Shown here: in pieces, positions 27,150-35,835 of the stretch
Position numbering within the stretch: the first letter of the stretch is position 1
Layout of the letters: each line of letters opens with the position of its first letter
Assembly: GCA_965262175.1 (NCBI GenBank)
Contig: CBDHES010000002.1
Location: 682,001 to 746,000, forward strand
Source: CADEDH01 sp965262175
GTDB lineage: Bacteria; Actinomycetota; Acidimicrobiia; Acidimicrobiales; SZUA-35
Direction of reading: 5' to 3'
DNA length: 64,000 nt
Translations under genes and position numbers: made by a program
The notes under the pieces: generated by a model
Databases searched by the model: none
What the model was told of the DNA's origin: nothing
Seen by the model: the letters and a program-made list of their open reading frames with translations, nothing else

Positions 27150-28175
27150 TCACTCCGAGTAGCGGAGGACGACGAGGCGGTCGCCCGGTTGGAGGGCGTC
27201 GGTGTTGGTCTCGTCGGGCAGCAACCGGCGGCCATCGCGGATGACGGCAACCAGGTTGCAGCCGTCGGGAACGATCGGCGTGGGGCCGGAGTCGTCCACG
27301 GCGATCTCGACCAGCTCGAGCCCATCGCCGGCGTCGAGAAGGTCGTCGAGCACCCGTACCGCGCCGGGAGCCGACGTCCCGAGGCCGAGCATGCGACCCA
27401 CGGCGGCGGTGGCGTCGATCACCTCGTTGGCCCCACCCTGGCGGAGGAGGCTGAGGTTCTCCTGCTCGCGTCCCCCGGCCACGATGTGGACGTCATCGGA
27501 CAGCTCCCGGATGCTGAGGGTGATGAGCACCGCGGTGTCGTCCCGGTTCGGCGTGACGATGACGGCGGCCGCCCGGGCGACGCCGGCCTGCTCGAGGACC
27601 GCGTTCTGGGTGGCATCGCCCCGAATGGCCACCAGGTCGTCGCGCCCGGCGGCGTCGAGCGCGGCGGGGCTGATATCGACGACGACGAGGTCGCGCCGCT
27701 CGACACCGCGCCGAAACAGGTCGGCGGCCGCGGCCTGACCGGTCGCCCCGTAGCCGCATATCACGATGTGGTCCTTCACCCGATTCCTCCACTGTCTCGC
27801 CCGAAGCAGCTCGCGGGACTGGATCGTCAGTACCTCGACCGTCGTGCTGACCACCAGGATCAGGAACAGGATCCGGGCCGGGGTGATCAGCAGGATCGTG
27901 GCCAGTCGGGCGCTCGGCTCTATCGCCGTGATGTCGCCGTAGCCGGTGGTGGTCACGGTCACCGAGGCGTAGTAGAGCGCGTCGACGAAGGTGATCTCAT
28001 CGTTGGTCGCGCTGTCGGCGTACCCGTCGCGCCCGAGCCACACGACCAGGGCGACGAACACCACCAGGGCGAGCGCCAGGCCGATGCGGCGCAGCACGTC
28101 GGCCAACGGCGCTCGTTGCTTGCGGGGAATCCTGACCAGGTCGATCCCGCCACGCGTGACTTCTGGGGCGGGCAC
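27150..28175 (-). CDS. single-subunit K+ channel with RCK/TrkA regulatory domains
   Basis: 341 aa. Two membrane helices (about 31-47 and 95-115) flank a pore loop with the K+ selectivity filter TTTGYGD (75-81). The cytoplasmic part begins with the RCK-N Rossmann motif IVICGYGATGQAAA (137-150) and continues to an RCK-C domain ending in PGDRLVVL. This is the MthK/Kch-type architecture, gated by a ligand at the RCK ring. Start GTG 28175. It is divergent from the selenoprotein candidate. Confidence 0.9.
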   Translation of the reverse strand: MPAPEVTRGGIDLVRIPRKQRAPLADVLRRIGLALALVVFVALVVWLGRDGYADSATNDEITFVDALYYASVTVTTTGYGDITAIEPSARLATILLITPARILFLILVVSTTVEVLTIQSRELLRARQWRNRVKDHIVICGYGATGQAAAADLFRRGVERRDLVVVDISPAALDAAGRDDLVAIRGDATQNAVLEQAGVARAAAVIVTPNRDDTAVLITLSIRELSDDVHIVAGGREQENLSLLRQGGANEVIDATAAVGRMLGLGTSAPGAVRVLDDLLDAGDGLELVEIAVDDSGPTPIVPDGCNLVAVIRDGRRLLPDETNTDALQPGDRLVVLRYSE

Positions 28176-28360
28176 GGCGGCGATTCTAGTGAGCCGGTCC
28201 GTTCGGACCGGTCAGGCCGGTCAGGTCGACCCGGTCGGCGGGGACCGTCACCCCGCCCGGGCCTCCTCGAACGCGAGCCCCGGCGTTTGACACCCCCGGC
28301 TGTACTGCGGGACGTTTGGCAGGATCGAGCTGGCCGGCGGGCCGGATTCTGGAGACGCAC

Positions 28361-29482
28361 GTGGTCAACGTGGTGGAGACCATCCCTGAGGCGCTGCGGG
28401 AGGACGCGGCGCTCGCGCTGGCCCACTTCAACGCCGGCGAGACGCAGGACTTCAAGGTCACGGGCATCATCGACCCCGAGGACGTCGAGGGTGACGCTCA
28501 GGTGAAGACGCTGAAGCTGATCCTGTGTGGCGGGGACCGGTGCGAGCAGCACACCTTCGTCGTCGATCGCACGGCCGGCACACCGACGACCGAACAGATC
28601 GACTCCCCCGCCGTGCCCGCCGGCGCCGTCGCCGAGCTCGACCCGCCGCCGGGACCGCGGGCCAACTGGGTCGACCAGACCCTCGGCAACCACGCCTTCA
28701 CGGTCATCCTCTTCTACCGGGGGTTCTGGTGACCACCCTGCCGCCACGAGTTGCGTGGCTTCATCACATCAGGAGTCGTTGACGAGATCCGTGCTGCGGG
28801 CGGCGAGATCTACGCGGTCACCAGCGAGCCACAGACGCTGGCCGACCGGGCCGTCCCGGCCTGGGATCTCACCTTCGACACGATCGGCGACCCCCACCAC
28901 GAAATCGCCCAGACCTGCCGAGATCGAGGCTGGCTGGATCTGATCGTCAACACCGATCCCTCCCTCCTCCAGCGCGAGGCCCCGTCGCTGGGCTACATGC
29001 CGACCCACCCGAAGGGCTACTACCAGCCGGGCATCCTGGTGCTCACCAGGGACGCCCGGGTCGCCTATCGCTGGCGGTCGATCCCCAACCGATCGAACGC
29101 GGGCGGGGCCGCCGTGCGCCCAACGGCCGACCACGTCTGGCAGCAGACCCAGGCCGGCTTGACCGAAGCGGCGGACGTCTCGCTCGACGAGCGACCGACG
29201 ATGGACGCACCCCGTGTCATCTGGCCGCTCTTCGTCGCGATCCTGATCGCCAACGGTTGGTTCATCCGGGGCCGCCCGTTCCCGCTCATGGAGGGTGGGC
29301 CATCCCACACCCGGCGCATCCGACGGGCCATGAGGCGCCTGGCCGGCTTCGTCGTCCTGTGGATCGCCGCGTTCGTCGTGCTGCCCGTTCTACCGGTCGC
29401 CGTCGCCCTCGGTGCCTGGACGGCGTGGATCATCCCCCAGATCCGCTCCATCCACAACCACTTCCAGCACGTGCCCGGCTGA
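28361..29482 (+). CDS. probable selenoprotein: peroxiredoxin/thioredoxin-like membrane protein with in-frame TGA (Sec124)
   Basis: One frame runs from GTG 28361 (GGAG six bases upstream) to 29482, broken only by TGA at 28730-28732. With TGA read as selenocysteine the product has 373 residues. The active site is FYRGFW-Sec124-PP-Cys127-RHELRGF, matching the YRGxWCPxC motif of AhpC/TSA-like redox proteins with Sec for the first Cys. Residues about 70-240 carry the thioredoxin-like fold. Another Cys pair lies at 56 and 61 (CGGDRC). The C-terminus has membrane helices near 285-302 and 325-358. A SECIS-like hairpin follows the TGA. The second half alone would start at a TTG inside the redox motif with no ribosome site, so two separate proteins are unlikely. 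A nonsense mutation of a Cys codon is the main alternative. Confidence 0.75.
28743..28759 (+). promoter_or_regulatory. candidate bacterial SECIS element
   Basis: GCCAC (28743-28747) pairs perfectly with GTGGC (28755-28759) around a 7-base loop GAGTTGC. The loop begins with G and starts 16 bases past the end of the TGA. That fits the known bacterial pattern (short upper stem, small loop with a G among its first two bases, 16-37 bases from UGA). Two outer pairs (28739-28740 with 28762-28763) extend it beyond a 2x2 internal loop. Folding was judged by eye. Confidence 0.5.
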
Positions 29483-29531
29483 GGGCCACGCCGAGATGAA
29501 CCGCCGAGCCTCCGCCGTGTAACGTCGCCCC

Positions 29532-29987
29532 ATGGGCCTGTTGACTGACGAGCATCGGTCGTGGATCGGCACCGCCGAGCCGCCGGTCACCGTCGAGGTC
29601 AGCCGCCGCGACATTCAGAAGTACGCAGCAGCGACCGAGCAACGACAGGAGCGCTACCTGTGCGGTGACGAGGCTCCGCCGATGTTCGTGTTCAATCTCT
29701 TCTCGACTATCCCGGCACTCGCCGACCTCAGGGACGATGGATTGGCGACGGCCACGACCCCCGGACCATCGCTCCCGCTCAAGCGGATCATGGCGGGTGG
29801 AACCGAGTTGGCGCTGAAGCGCCCGATCCGGGCAGGGGACACGCTCGTCGGTATCCGGACCATCACCGACATCTACGAGAAGAACGGCCGGAGCGGACCG
29901 CTCATCTTTGTCGAGCGGGTCCTCCGGGTCGCCACGACCGACGATGAGCCGGTCCTGGAGGAACGGCAGACAGCGATCGTCCGCTAG
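29532..29987 (+). CDS. MaoC-type dehydratase, N-terminal (FAS1-like) subunit
   Basis: 151 aa hot-dog fold protein. It begins with the family pattern VSRRDIQKYAAATEQ and has FVFNLFST and MAGGTELALKRPIRAGDTL, typical of the non-catalytic half of HadA/HTD2-like (R)-3-hydroxyacyl dehydratases. The catalytic half is the next gene, 21 bases on, so the two probably form a heterodimer acting on a hydroxyacyl-CoA or -ACP. It starts 49 bases after the selenoprotein candidate and may share its transcript. Confidence 0.8.
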   Translation: MGLLTDEHRSWIGTAEPPVTVEVSRRDIQKYAAATEQRQERYLCGDEAPPMFVFNLFSTIPALADLRDDGLATATTPGPSLPLKRIMAGGTELALKRPIRAGDTLVGIRTITDIYEKNGRSGPLIFVERVLRVATTDDEPVLEERQTAIVR

Positions 29988-30008
29988 GACGAAGCGGAGG
30001 AGCCGCTG

Positions 30009-30452
30009 ATGACCACGAACGAGATCACATCGTCGATCGACCCGATAGCCGTCGGCCACGAGCTTCCTCGGCGAACCCACACGGCGACGAACGTGAGCCT
30101 GTTCCTCTACAACGCCGCCGTGTGGAACCCGCACCGGATCCACTACGACGAGCGTTACACCACCGAAGTCGAACGCCACCCGGGGGTTGTGATCGACGGA
30201 CCACTCCAAGGCGACTGGTTGACGCAGGTCGTCCTGAATTGGATCGGCGACCACGGCGCGTTGACCCGGTTCAGCTACTCGAACCGGAAGGCTGCGTTCC
30301 TCGGTGAGACGCTGACCAGCGGCGGCCAGGTCACCGCTGTCGACGCCGAGAACGGCACCATCGAACTCGACCTGTTCATCGAGAACGCCGCCGGCGAGGT
30401 GATCACACCGGGATCGGCCTCCGTCACCCTCGCTCCCCAGGCATCGTCCTGA
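30009..30452 (+). CDS. MaoC-type dehydratase, catalytic subunit
   Basis: 147 aa hot-dog protein. The hydratase signature is AAVWNPHRIHYDERY, where the Asp/Asn and His of the hydratase motif catalyse water addition or removal. PLQGDWLTQVVLNWIGD and LGETLTSGGQV follow. It is paired with the preceding non-catalytic subunit. The ribosome site GGAGGA lies at 29997-30002. The substrate cannot be read from the sequence. Confidence 0.82.
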   Translation: MTTNEITSSIDPIAVGHELPRRTHTATNVSLFLYNAAVWNPHRIHYDERYTTEVERHPGVVIDGPLQGDWLTQVVLNWIGDHGALTRFSYSNRKAAFLGETLTSGGQVTAVDAENGTIELDLFIENAAGEVITPGSASVTLAPQASS

Positions 30453-30568
30453 TCCCGCCAGGGGCCTGGATGCGGGGTGGCGGACGAGGGCAGTCGACCT
30501 GCAGGCTGAGACTGTCACCTTCCACCGGTGACCCAACACCGGTGCTTCCGCCCGATCCAGGGACATCC

Positions 30569-30790
30569 CTAGGCATAGGGGTGCCCAAGTTCGGGTCCGG
30601 GGAATCGAATGAGGGCGAGGCCGCCGGCACCGGCGGCGGTGGCGTGGACGACGCCGTGCCACGTTACGTCTTCCGTTGATGCTGGCGGGTAGCCGTTCCA
30701 CGGGTCGGCTCGGAAGATCCCGGCCGCCACGGTGGCGACGCCGAACACAGCAGCCAAGCCAATCGGATGCCAAGGACCGATGTGGGGCTG
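30569..30790 (-). pseudogene. DUF998 membrane protein fragment
   Basis: The minus strand codes for GLAAVFGVATVAAGIFRADP, then NGYPP and TWHGVVHATAAGAGGLALI, which is the mid-part of DUF998 proteins (GxFRxDP, GxPP, WHGxxH). Both ends are missing: it stops at 30569 and upstream it runs without a start into the SRPBCC gene's tail. It is a remnant between the MaoC pair and the ArsR operon. Confidence 0.55.
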
Positions 30791-30805
30791 GGGGCGGTGC
30801 TGGTG

Positions 30806-31312
30806 CTAGTCATCGACACGGCCCCTTCGAGCAACGAGGAGGAGGTCGTCGAGCTTGTCGTATCCCTCACGAACGCCGCTCTCCATCCCGCTCGTAATCA
30901 TGGCATCACGCCCCTCAAAACTGTCGACGAGCGATGTCGCAACCAGCCGGGTCCGGCCGCCGTCGATCGCATCGAAAACGATTCGCTCTAGCGAGACGCC
31001 GTCGGGATACTCGGCGAAGGTGAAAGTCTGCACGATCAGCTCCGAGGGTCGGATCTCGTGAAACGATCCGTAGAACGCGAAGACATGGTCGCCCTGGGTC
31101 TGATGGAAAGCCCAGAAACCGCCAGTCCGGCAATCCCATTCGTCGATCGTCGTATTCAGCTCGTGCGGTCCGATCCAATTGGCGAACAGGTCGGGCTCTA
31201 CGTGTGCCCTGAAGACCATCGCCGGAGGAGCGTTGAACTCTCGGGTGATCCGGATCACCGGTACGGTGTCGTCCGCCACGATCTCGGTGTCCGGATGGGC
31301 TGTTGTGCTCAC
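30806..31312 (-). CDS. SRPBCC (AHSA1-like) domain protein
   Basis: 168 aa. Motifs of the activator-of-Hsp90-like SRPBCC family are in order: VIRITREFNAPPAMVFRAHV, LFANWIGPH, FWAFHQTQGDHVFAFYGSFH, then TRLVATSLVDSFEGRDAMI and GVREGYDKLDDLL. These proteins have a helix-grip fold with a hydrophobic pocket; the ligand is unknown. GTG 31312 overlaps the end of the ArsR gene by 4 bases, so the two form one operon, a very common pairing. Confidence 0.88.
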   Translation of the reverse strand: MSTTAHPDTEIVADDTVPVIRITREFNAPPAMVFRAHVEPDLFANWIGPHELNTTIDEWDCRTGGFWAFHQTQGDHVFAFYGSFHEIRPSELIVQTFTFAEYPDGVSLERIVFDAIDGGRTRLVATSLVDSFEGRDAMITSGMESGVREGYDKLDDLLLVARRGRVDD

Positions 31313-31680
31313 GATGCTCCTTGGTCTGTTGATGTCGTCTGGTCTGGCTCGTCAGCAAGTTCGACCAGCACCGCATCCAGTCGGCGGTACCGGAGTTCGG
31401 CCTGGCGCCGGTACCGCTCGATCCATGCAGTCATCAGATCGAAGACCTCCGCTTCGAGGTGGGCCGGGCGTCGCTGGGCGTCACGACGCCGCGAGACAAG
31501 GCCAGCGTCCTCGAGTACCCGCAGATGCTTCGAGACTGCCTGGAGGCTCATGTCATAGGGTTCCGCCAGCTCGTTCACGGTCGCGTCAGCCGCGCTCAAG
31601 CGAGCGACCATGTCCCGCCGGGTGCGATCGGCAAGAGCGGCGAAGACACCAGAGAGTATGTCCTCAGCTTCAGATCCCAC
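31309..31680 (-). CDS. ArsR-family repressor
   Basis: 123 aa from GTG 31680. The winged helix is complete: FAALADRTRRDMVARLSAAD, NELAEPYDMSLQAVSKHLRVL (recognition helix), then the DAGLVSRRRDAQRRP wing. It lacks the metal-binding CxC motif of ArsR/SmtB sensors and belongs to the group paired with SRPBCC proteins. The frame can start at TTG 31701, but that codon lies within an operator palindrome. GTG 31680, with AAGGGGG upstream, is preferred. It is likely autorepressing through two palindromes. Confidence 0.85.
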   Translation of the reverse strand: MGSEAEDILSGVFAALADRTRRDMVARLSAADATVNELAEPYDMSLQAVSKHLRVLEDAGLVSRRRDAQRRPAHLEAEVFDLMTAWIERYRRQAELRYRRLDAVLVELADEPDQTTSTDQGAS

Positions 31681-31697
31681 CTCGGCGGCCCCCTTGG

Positions 31698-31757
31698 TCA
31701 ACCACTAGGTTGATTAGGGTAGGGGCACCGCCCCCCCTTTGTCAACCGATCAGTTGA
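31698..31757 (-). promoter_or_regulatory. twin ArsR operators with embedded promoter
   Basis: Two 16-bp palindromes of the same type lie 44 bases apart: TCAACCACTAGGTTGA (31698-31713) and TCAACCGATCAGTTGA (31742-31757). On the minus strand TTGACA (31745-31740) overlaps the distal copy, and TACCCT (31721-31716) follows after 18 bases. Bound repressor would cover the -35 and the transcript start. Confidence 0.7.
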
Positions 31758-31990
31758 TCAAGGCGCGTTGAGTGGGTACTCCCCTACGCCTGAAGAGCAC
31801 CAGGCCGCAATCGATCGAGTCCTGCGCCGTCGTTGAGGGCAGTTCGCCTCGCAGACTCGGCCCTCGATGACATCGACCGGCAGCTCACACCTCGATGGTT
31901 CCGGGTGAGGGGGACCCGATAGTTGGGCCAGTTGGCGAACGTCGAGGCGCATCCGGAACATCCAATCCCGCGTTTGTCGAGGGCGCCCTG
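31758..31990. other. no gene seen
   Basis: This spacer between the ArsR promoter and a small gene has lower GC than the flanks. It holds no convincing coding frame or repeat. Confidence 0.5.
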
Positions 31991-32260
31991 TTATCGATCG
32001 TTGTTGGCTGGCGGTCGTCGTGGCCGCTCATCTCCCGCTCGGTCCGGGGTCGAGTCGCCCGACTGCTCGTGGAGTTCGACGATGTCGATACCCAGTGCGC
32101 TGAGGTGGGCCACGAGGCCGTGCAGCTGCGACCCGTCCGTGATGGCACCGGTCAGGATCGTCGCGACGTCGGTCCGTTCGATAGTGAACTCGTCGATGTA
32201 GGGGACGAGAAAGCGGTCGGGTACCGGGCCCCGCAGGGCGATGCGATAGACGCTGCTCAT
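31991..32260 (-). CDS. small conserved-looking protein of unknown function
   Basis: 89 aa from ATG 32260. The first 60 residues read as a compact alpha/beta unit (SVYRIALRGPVPDRFLVPYI, then LTGAITDGSQLHGLVAHLSA, then LGIDIVELH) with alternating hydrophobics. The last 25 are charged and disordered. An IYRIxxxGPVP start with a D/GSQLHGLLxxL motif suggests a small ACT-like or regulator-associated fold. It lies upstream of nothing on its strand but just downstream of the LuxR/MalT regulator gene (175 bases), so they may share a transcript. Confidence 0.6.
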   Translation of the reverse strand: MSSVYRIALRGPVPDRFLVPYIDEFTIERTDVATILTGAITDGSQLHGLVAHLSALGIDIVELHEQSGDSTPDRAGDERPRRPPANNDR

Positions 32261-32434
32261 CGGAGAAGGACCTCGACAGGACCCGGGGCAAGCTCGGGTC
32301 GGGATCTCGAGGTCGGTTCGGCTCGGCGCCCGTGCGTCATCGCACGAAGTGTCGATTCGGCCGGGGTGGGGGCGCACCACCCTCGCGACCGATCAAGGGG
32401 TGGGCTTCGGCCCGATCGGGTGTCGTTGCTTCTG

Positions 32435-34675
32435 CTAGAGCAGCCGTAGCTCGCGGGCTCGTTGGACGGCGAGGGCGCGTTCGTTGACGCCCAGCTTTCG
32501 GTAGATGGCCTTGACGTGGCCCTTGACGGTGTTGGGCGACACGTTCAGCTCTACAGCGATCTGGGGCACGTTGAGGCGGCTCGGGAGCAGTCGCAGCACG
32601 GTGAGCTCGCGAGGGGTAATGGCCTCGGGTAGCTCGCTCAGCCGAGTAGGTTTGACCCTTCCGGTGCGGTCAGCGAGGTGCGCCTCACGACGAGCGATGA
32701 CGGTCAGGACCATGCCCGGGTCAGGACAGCGGGACAGGACCTTCCGCGCCTCCCTGATGTCGACGTTGGCCAGGTCGCCTTCACCGGAGGCCAGTCGGAC
32801 CTGGGCTCTGGCAGCGAGGGCGTAGGCCAACATCGTCGGCCGTTTGGATCGGCGGGCCAGCTCGACTCCCCGGTCTGCGTGATCGACGGCCATCTGCCGT
32901 TGCTCGTCGAGGGTGGTGAGTGCTGCGACGCTGTGGGCCAGCGCGATGTGGTGGTACTCGGTGAGGTGGTGTTTCTCGGCGTGGTCGAACACCCAGTGCG
33001 CATGGTGGCGGGCCTGGCCCGGGTCGTCGTCCTCCATCGCCAGGACGGCGAGGTCTCGCCGGGAGGTGCAGGCGGTGCCATGGCGGCCGATCCTGACGCA
33101 TTCGTCGGCCGCCCACTCCAGCAGCGGCCGGGCATCGTCGAGACGACCGGCCCACAGGAAGCAGTCCCCCACGATGTCGGCCACAAACGCGGAAGGACCG
33201 TCGGGCCCGCTGCTCACCATCAGCCGCTCAGCCGCAGCCAGAGCACCCCCGACGTCGCCCAGGCCACGACAGGTGAGGGCTTCGGCAGCGTCGACCTCCT
33301 CGGCAGCGAACGGCATGTCCCCCGGATCGACAGCATCCGACAGACGCCGAGTGGTGGCGAGCCACGGTTCGACCTCGTCGAAGCGACCCTCGAAGATGAG
33401 TCGCCAGGCCTGGACCATGGCGCAGCCCAGGTGCTGGGTCAGTATGTCGTCGCCGAGCTGATCGAGCCAGCTCATGACGGTCGGCATGAGGCCACGGTCG
33501 GTCGCTCGGTACGCCTCCGTCGCGATGAGGTCGGCCGCGTCGAGCAGCTCTCCCCCTGCCAGCGCACACCGGATCGCCTGCTCCTCCAGGCCGTTCTCGG
33601 CGAACCAGGTCACCGCTCGCCGCTGGAGCGCCTCGATCTGGTCGGGCCGGGTCCGCTCCAGTTCGGCCCGGAGTAGGTCGCGGAGCAGGTTGTGGTAGCG
33701 GTACCAGTGCCGCTGCCCATCGAGTGCCAGCACCAGCTGGTTGTCCGCCGCCACGCGCTCGAGCCACGACGTTCCACGGTCGATGCCAGCGACGGCGTCG
33801 ACCAGTGGGCCACAGAGCTCGTCGAGGATCGACGTCGCCAGCATGATGTCCCGAGCCTCCGGCGTCAGCGCGTCCCAGAACTCGGTCGCCAGATAGTCGA
33901 CGACGAGACGATCGTCACCGGCAAAGTCGGCGACGAACGACACCGGGTCAGCGCTCTGGCGCATGGAGACGGCGGCCAGCGCGAGCCCGGCCGCCCATCC
34001 CTCGGTCCGCTCGACCAACTGGTCGATCTGAGCGTCGACGCACTCATGGTCGGGGAAGAATGACGTTGCTTCGCTCGGGCTGAAGGCCAGGTCGCGAGCA
34101 CGGATCTCGACCAACCGACCTCGAACCCGTTGTCGCCCGAGGCGGAGGGGCGGGTCGAGCCGCGTCGAGATCACGACGGCGACCTGCGGGGGCAGCGAGT
34201 CGACGAGCGCCTGAAGGCCGTCGTGGATTTCCGGATTGGCCACGACGTGGTAGTCGTCGAGCACGATGACCAGCGGTTCTCCGTCGTTCAAGGTGTTGAC
34301 CAGAATGGGTAACGCTCCGACTGAGAATGCGGTGTTCGGGGCGAGCACAGTCGTGAGGAACTCGTCCTCGAAGCCAGCGTGGATGACGTCCAGTCCGGCC
34401 GCGACCCCAGCCCAGAAACGGACCGGGTCGTTGTCGCTGTCGTCGAGGTGCAGCCAGAGCGACTCCAAGTCCTCACGGCCGGCCAGCCAGGTGGCGACCG
34501 CCATCGATTTGCCGGCACCGGCGGGAGCGCTGACCAAACCCAACGCCCTCGATTGCTCGACCGCAGCGTCGAGCATCGCGCTGACACGAGGCCGCTCGAC
34601 GACGAGATCGGAAACAGGCGGTGGCCGGAGCTTAGTCACCGCCAGCGACGGCAGGTCTGCGAGCGGCCCCGGCAT
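32435..34675 (-). CDS. MalT-like ATP-dependent LuxR-family regulator
   Basis: 746 aa from ATG 34675. A Walker A (SAPAGAGKS, about 49-57) and Walker B-like VIVLDDYHVV mark an AAA/STAND ATPase. A long TPR-like helical sensor region follows (about 350-660). The C-terminal LuxR HTH is at about 680-742: LTVLRLLPSRLNVPQIAVEL and SPNTVKGHVKAIYRKLGV. Such proteins activate promoters when ATP and an inducer bind. It is divergent from the 34815-38002 operon, the likely target. An upstream extension to 34792 is open but not family-like. Confidence 0.88.
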   Translation of the reverse strand: MPGPLADLPSLAVTKLRPPPVSDLVVERPRVSAMLDAAVEQSRALGLVSAPAGAGKSMAVATWLAGREDLESLWLHLDDSDNDPVRFWAGVAAGLDVIHAGFEDEFLTTVLAPNTAFSVGALPILVNTLNDGEPLVIVLDDYHVVANPEIHDGLQALVDSLPPQVAVVISTRLDPPLRLGRQRVRGRLVEIRARDLAFSPSEATSFFPDHECVDAQIDQLVERTEGWAAGLALAAVSMRQSADPVSFVADFAGDDRLVVDYLATEFWDALTPEARDIMLATSILDELCGPLVDAVAGIDRGTSWLERVAADNQLVLALDGQRHWYRYHNLLRDLLRAELERTRPDQIEALQRRAVTWFAENGLEEQAIRCALAGGELLDAADLIATEAYRATDRGLMPTVMSWLDQLGDDILTQHLGCAMVQAWRLIFEGRFDEVEPWLATTRRLSDAVDPGDMPFAAEEVDAAEALTCRGLGDVGGALAAAERLMVSSGPDGPSAFVADIVGDCFLWAGRLDDARPLLEWAADECVRIGRHGTACTSRRDLAVLAMEDDDPGQARHHAHWVFDHAEKHHLTEYHHIALAHSVAALTTLDEQRQMAVDHADRGVELARRSKRPTMLAYALAARAQVRLASGEGDLANVDIREARKVLSRCPDPGMVLTVIARREAHLADRTGRVKPTRLSELPEAITPRELTVLRLLPSRLNVPQIAVELNVSPNTVKGHVKAIYRKLGVNERALAVQRARELRLL

Positions 34676-34814
34676 GAGACCAGTTAAGCGGTCACGTGCC
34701 GGACCGTCCAGCGCCTGGCGGCCGGGCCCCCCCTCGTGCGTACGGCCCGGGGTGGGGCGGCTCCCCCTACCCACGATCGAGGCTGGAGCCAATCAACGGC
34801 GAAGGAGAATCCTC

Positions 34815-35831
34815 ATGACCACGACCCAGTCAACCCAACACAAACCCGGCCACGGGGCCCGCCCACCGTTGCGATCCCTGCTCGGTCACCGCTCGGTCAG
34901 GTTGCTGGCCGCCGGCTGGCTGGCCGGTTTCGTAGCCCTCCTGGCACTTGGCGTCGACGGCATGCCCGATGTCGTCGTCGAGGACTCCGCTGGCGCCACC
35001 GTTTCCTTCCAACTCGTGCTGGCGGTGAGCTACCTGGTGTTCATCGCCATCATCTGTGCTCTGACCCGCAACCGCACCAAAGTCGACTTCAGCGAACGAG
35101 TCGGCACCCCGGATCGGAGCCGAGTGGAGATCCTGACGCTCGGGGCCTACGTGGCGGTCGGACTCGTGGTCAGCGCCTTCCTCGGTTTCGGGTTCCACCC
35201 CGAGGGCGCCGTCTACGGGCCCATCGATCCTCCCACCCGGTCGGACTTCTTGACCTGGGCGGGCTTCAACCTCGTCGTCTTCGGATTGGTGCCCTACCTG
35301 TGGATCCGGTCGCGTGGCTACTCCAACCGTGATCTCGGGCTCCGCAGCGGCAACCTCCGAGCCGACGTCCGCCTGATCCTGATCGTCATCGCCATCGAAG
35401 CAGTCCAAGAGCTGACCGTCTTCACCGGCATCTTCGACCTGAGCGCACGGCAGCTCCTCATCGGTATGCCGCTGTCGTTCGCCGTCCACCTGGCCGGCAC
35501 GGCGATCCCGATCATGATCTGCATCTACGCCATCCTCGTCCCCCGCTACCACCAGCTGACGGGCTCGCTCACCGCTAGCACCATCCTCGGCGGACTGACC
35601 TACGCAGCGTTCCACCTGACCGAATACTGGGCCACCTTCGACACGGCCCGGCTGACCGCCGTCTCGGTCATCCTCGTCTTCACCCAGTTCACCGGGCCCG
35701 GGATGATCAAGTCGATCCTCACCCTCCGCACCGGCAACTCATGGGTCCACCTGTGGGGCTACCACGCCATCGTCCCCCACGTCACCATCGACACCCCGAC
35801 CGTCGTCGACGCCTTCGAGATCGAGCGCTAG
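34815..35831 (+). CDS. CPBP-like multi-spanning membrane protein lacking the Glu-Glu motif
   Basis: 338 aa with about eight hydrophobic helices. The last third resembles CPBP/Abi intramembrane proteases, with LTYAAFHLTEYWATF and a later GYHAIVPHV providing possible metal His. However, the expected EExxxR motif is not found: the corresponding helix reads IAIEAVQELTVF. It may be an inactive or divergent member. GAAGGAGA lies 7 bases before ATG 34815. It is first in an operon with the following three genes, opposite the LuxR regulator. Confidence 0.65.
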   Translation: MTTTQSTQHKPGHGARPPLRSLLGHRSVRLLAAGWLAGFVALLALGVDGMPDVVVEDSAGATVSFQLVLAVSYLVFIAIICALTRNRTKVDFSERVGTPDRSRVEILTLGAYVAVGLVVSAFLGFGFHPEGAVYGPIDPPTRSDFLTWAGFNLVVFGLVPYLWIRSRGYSNRDLGLRSGNLRADVRLILIVIAIEAVQELTVFTGIFDLSARQLLIGMPLSFAVHLAGTAIPIMICIYAILVPRYHQLTGSLTASTILGGLTYAAFHLTEYWATFDTARLTAVSVILVFTQFTGPGMIKSILTLRTGNSWVHLWGYHAIVPHVTIDTPTVVDAFEIER

Positions 35832-35835
35832 ACCG

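Noticed and set aside
28751..29482. Treating the second half of the selenoprotein candidate as a separate gene from TTG 28751
   Set aside because: The TTG lies inside the conserved RHELRGF segment, has no ribosome site, and would cut a thioredoxin fold at its active site.
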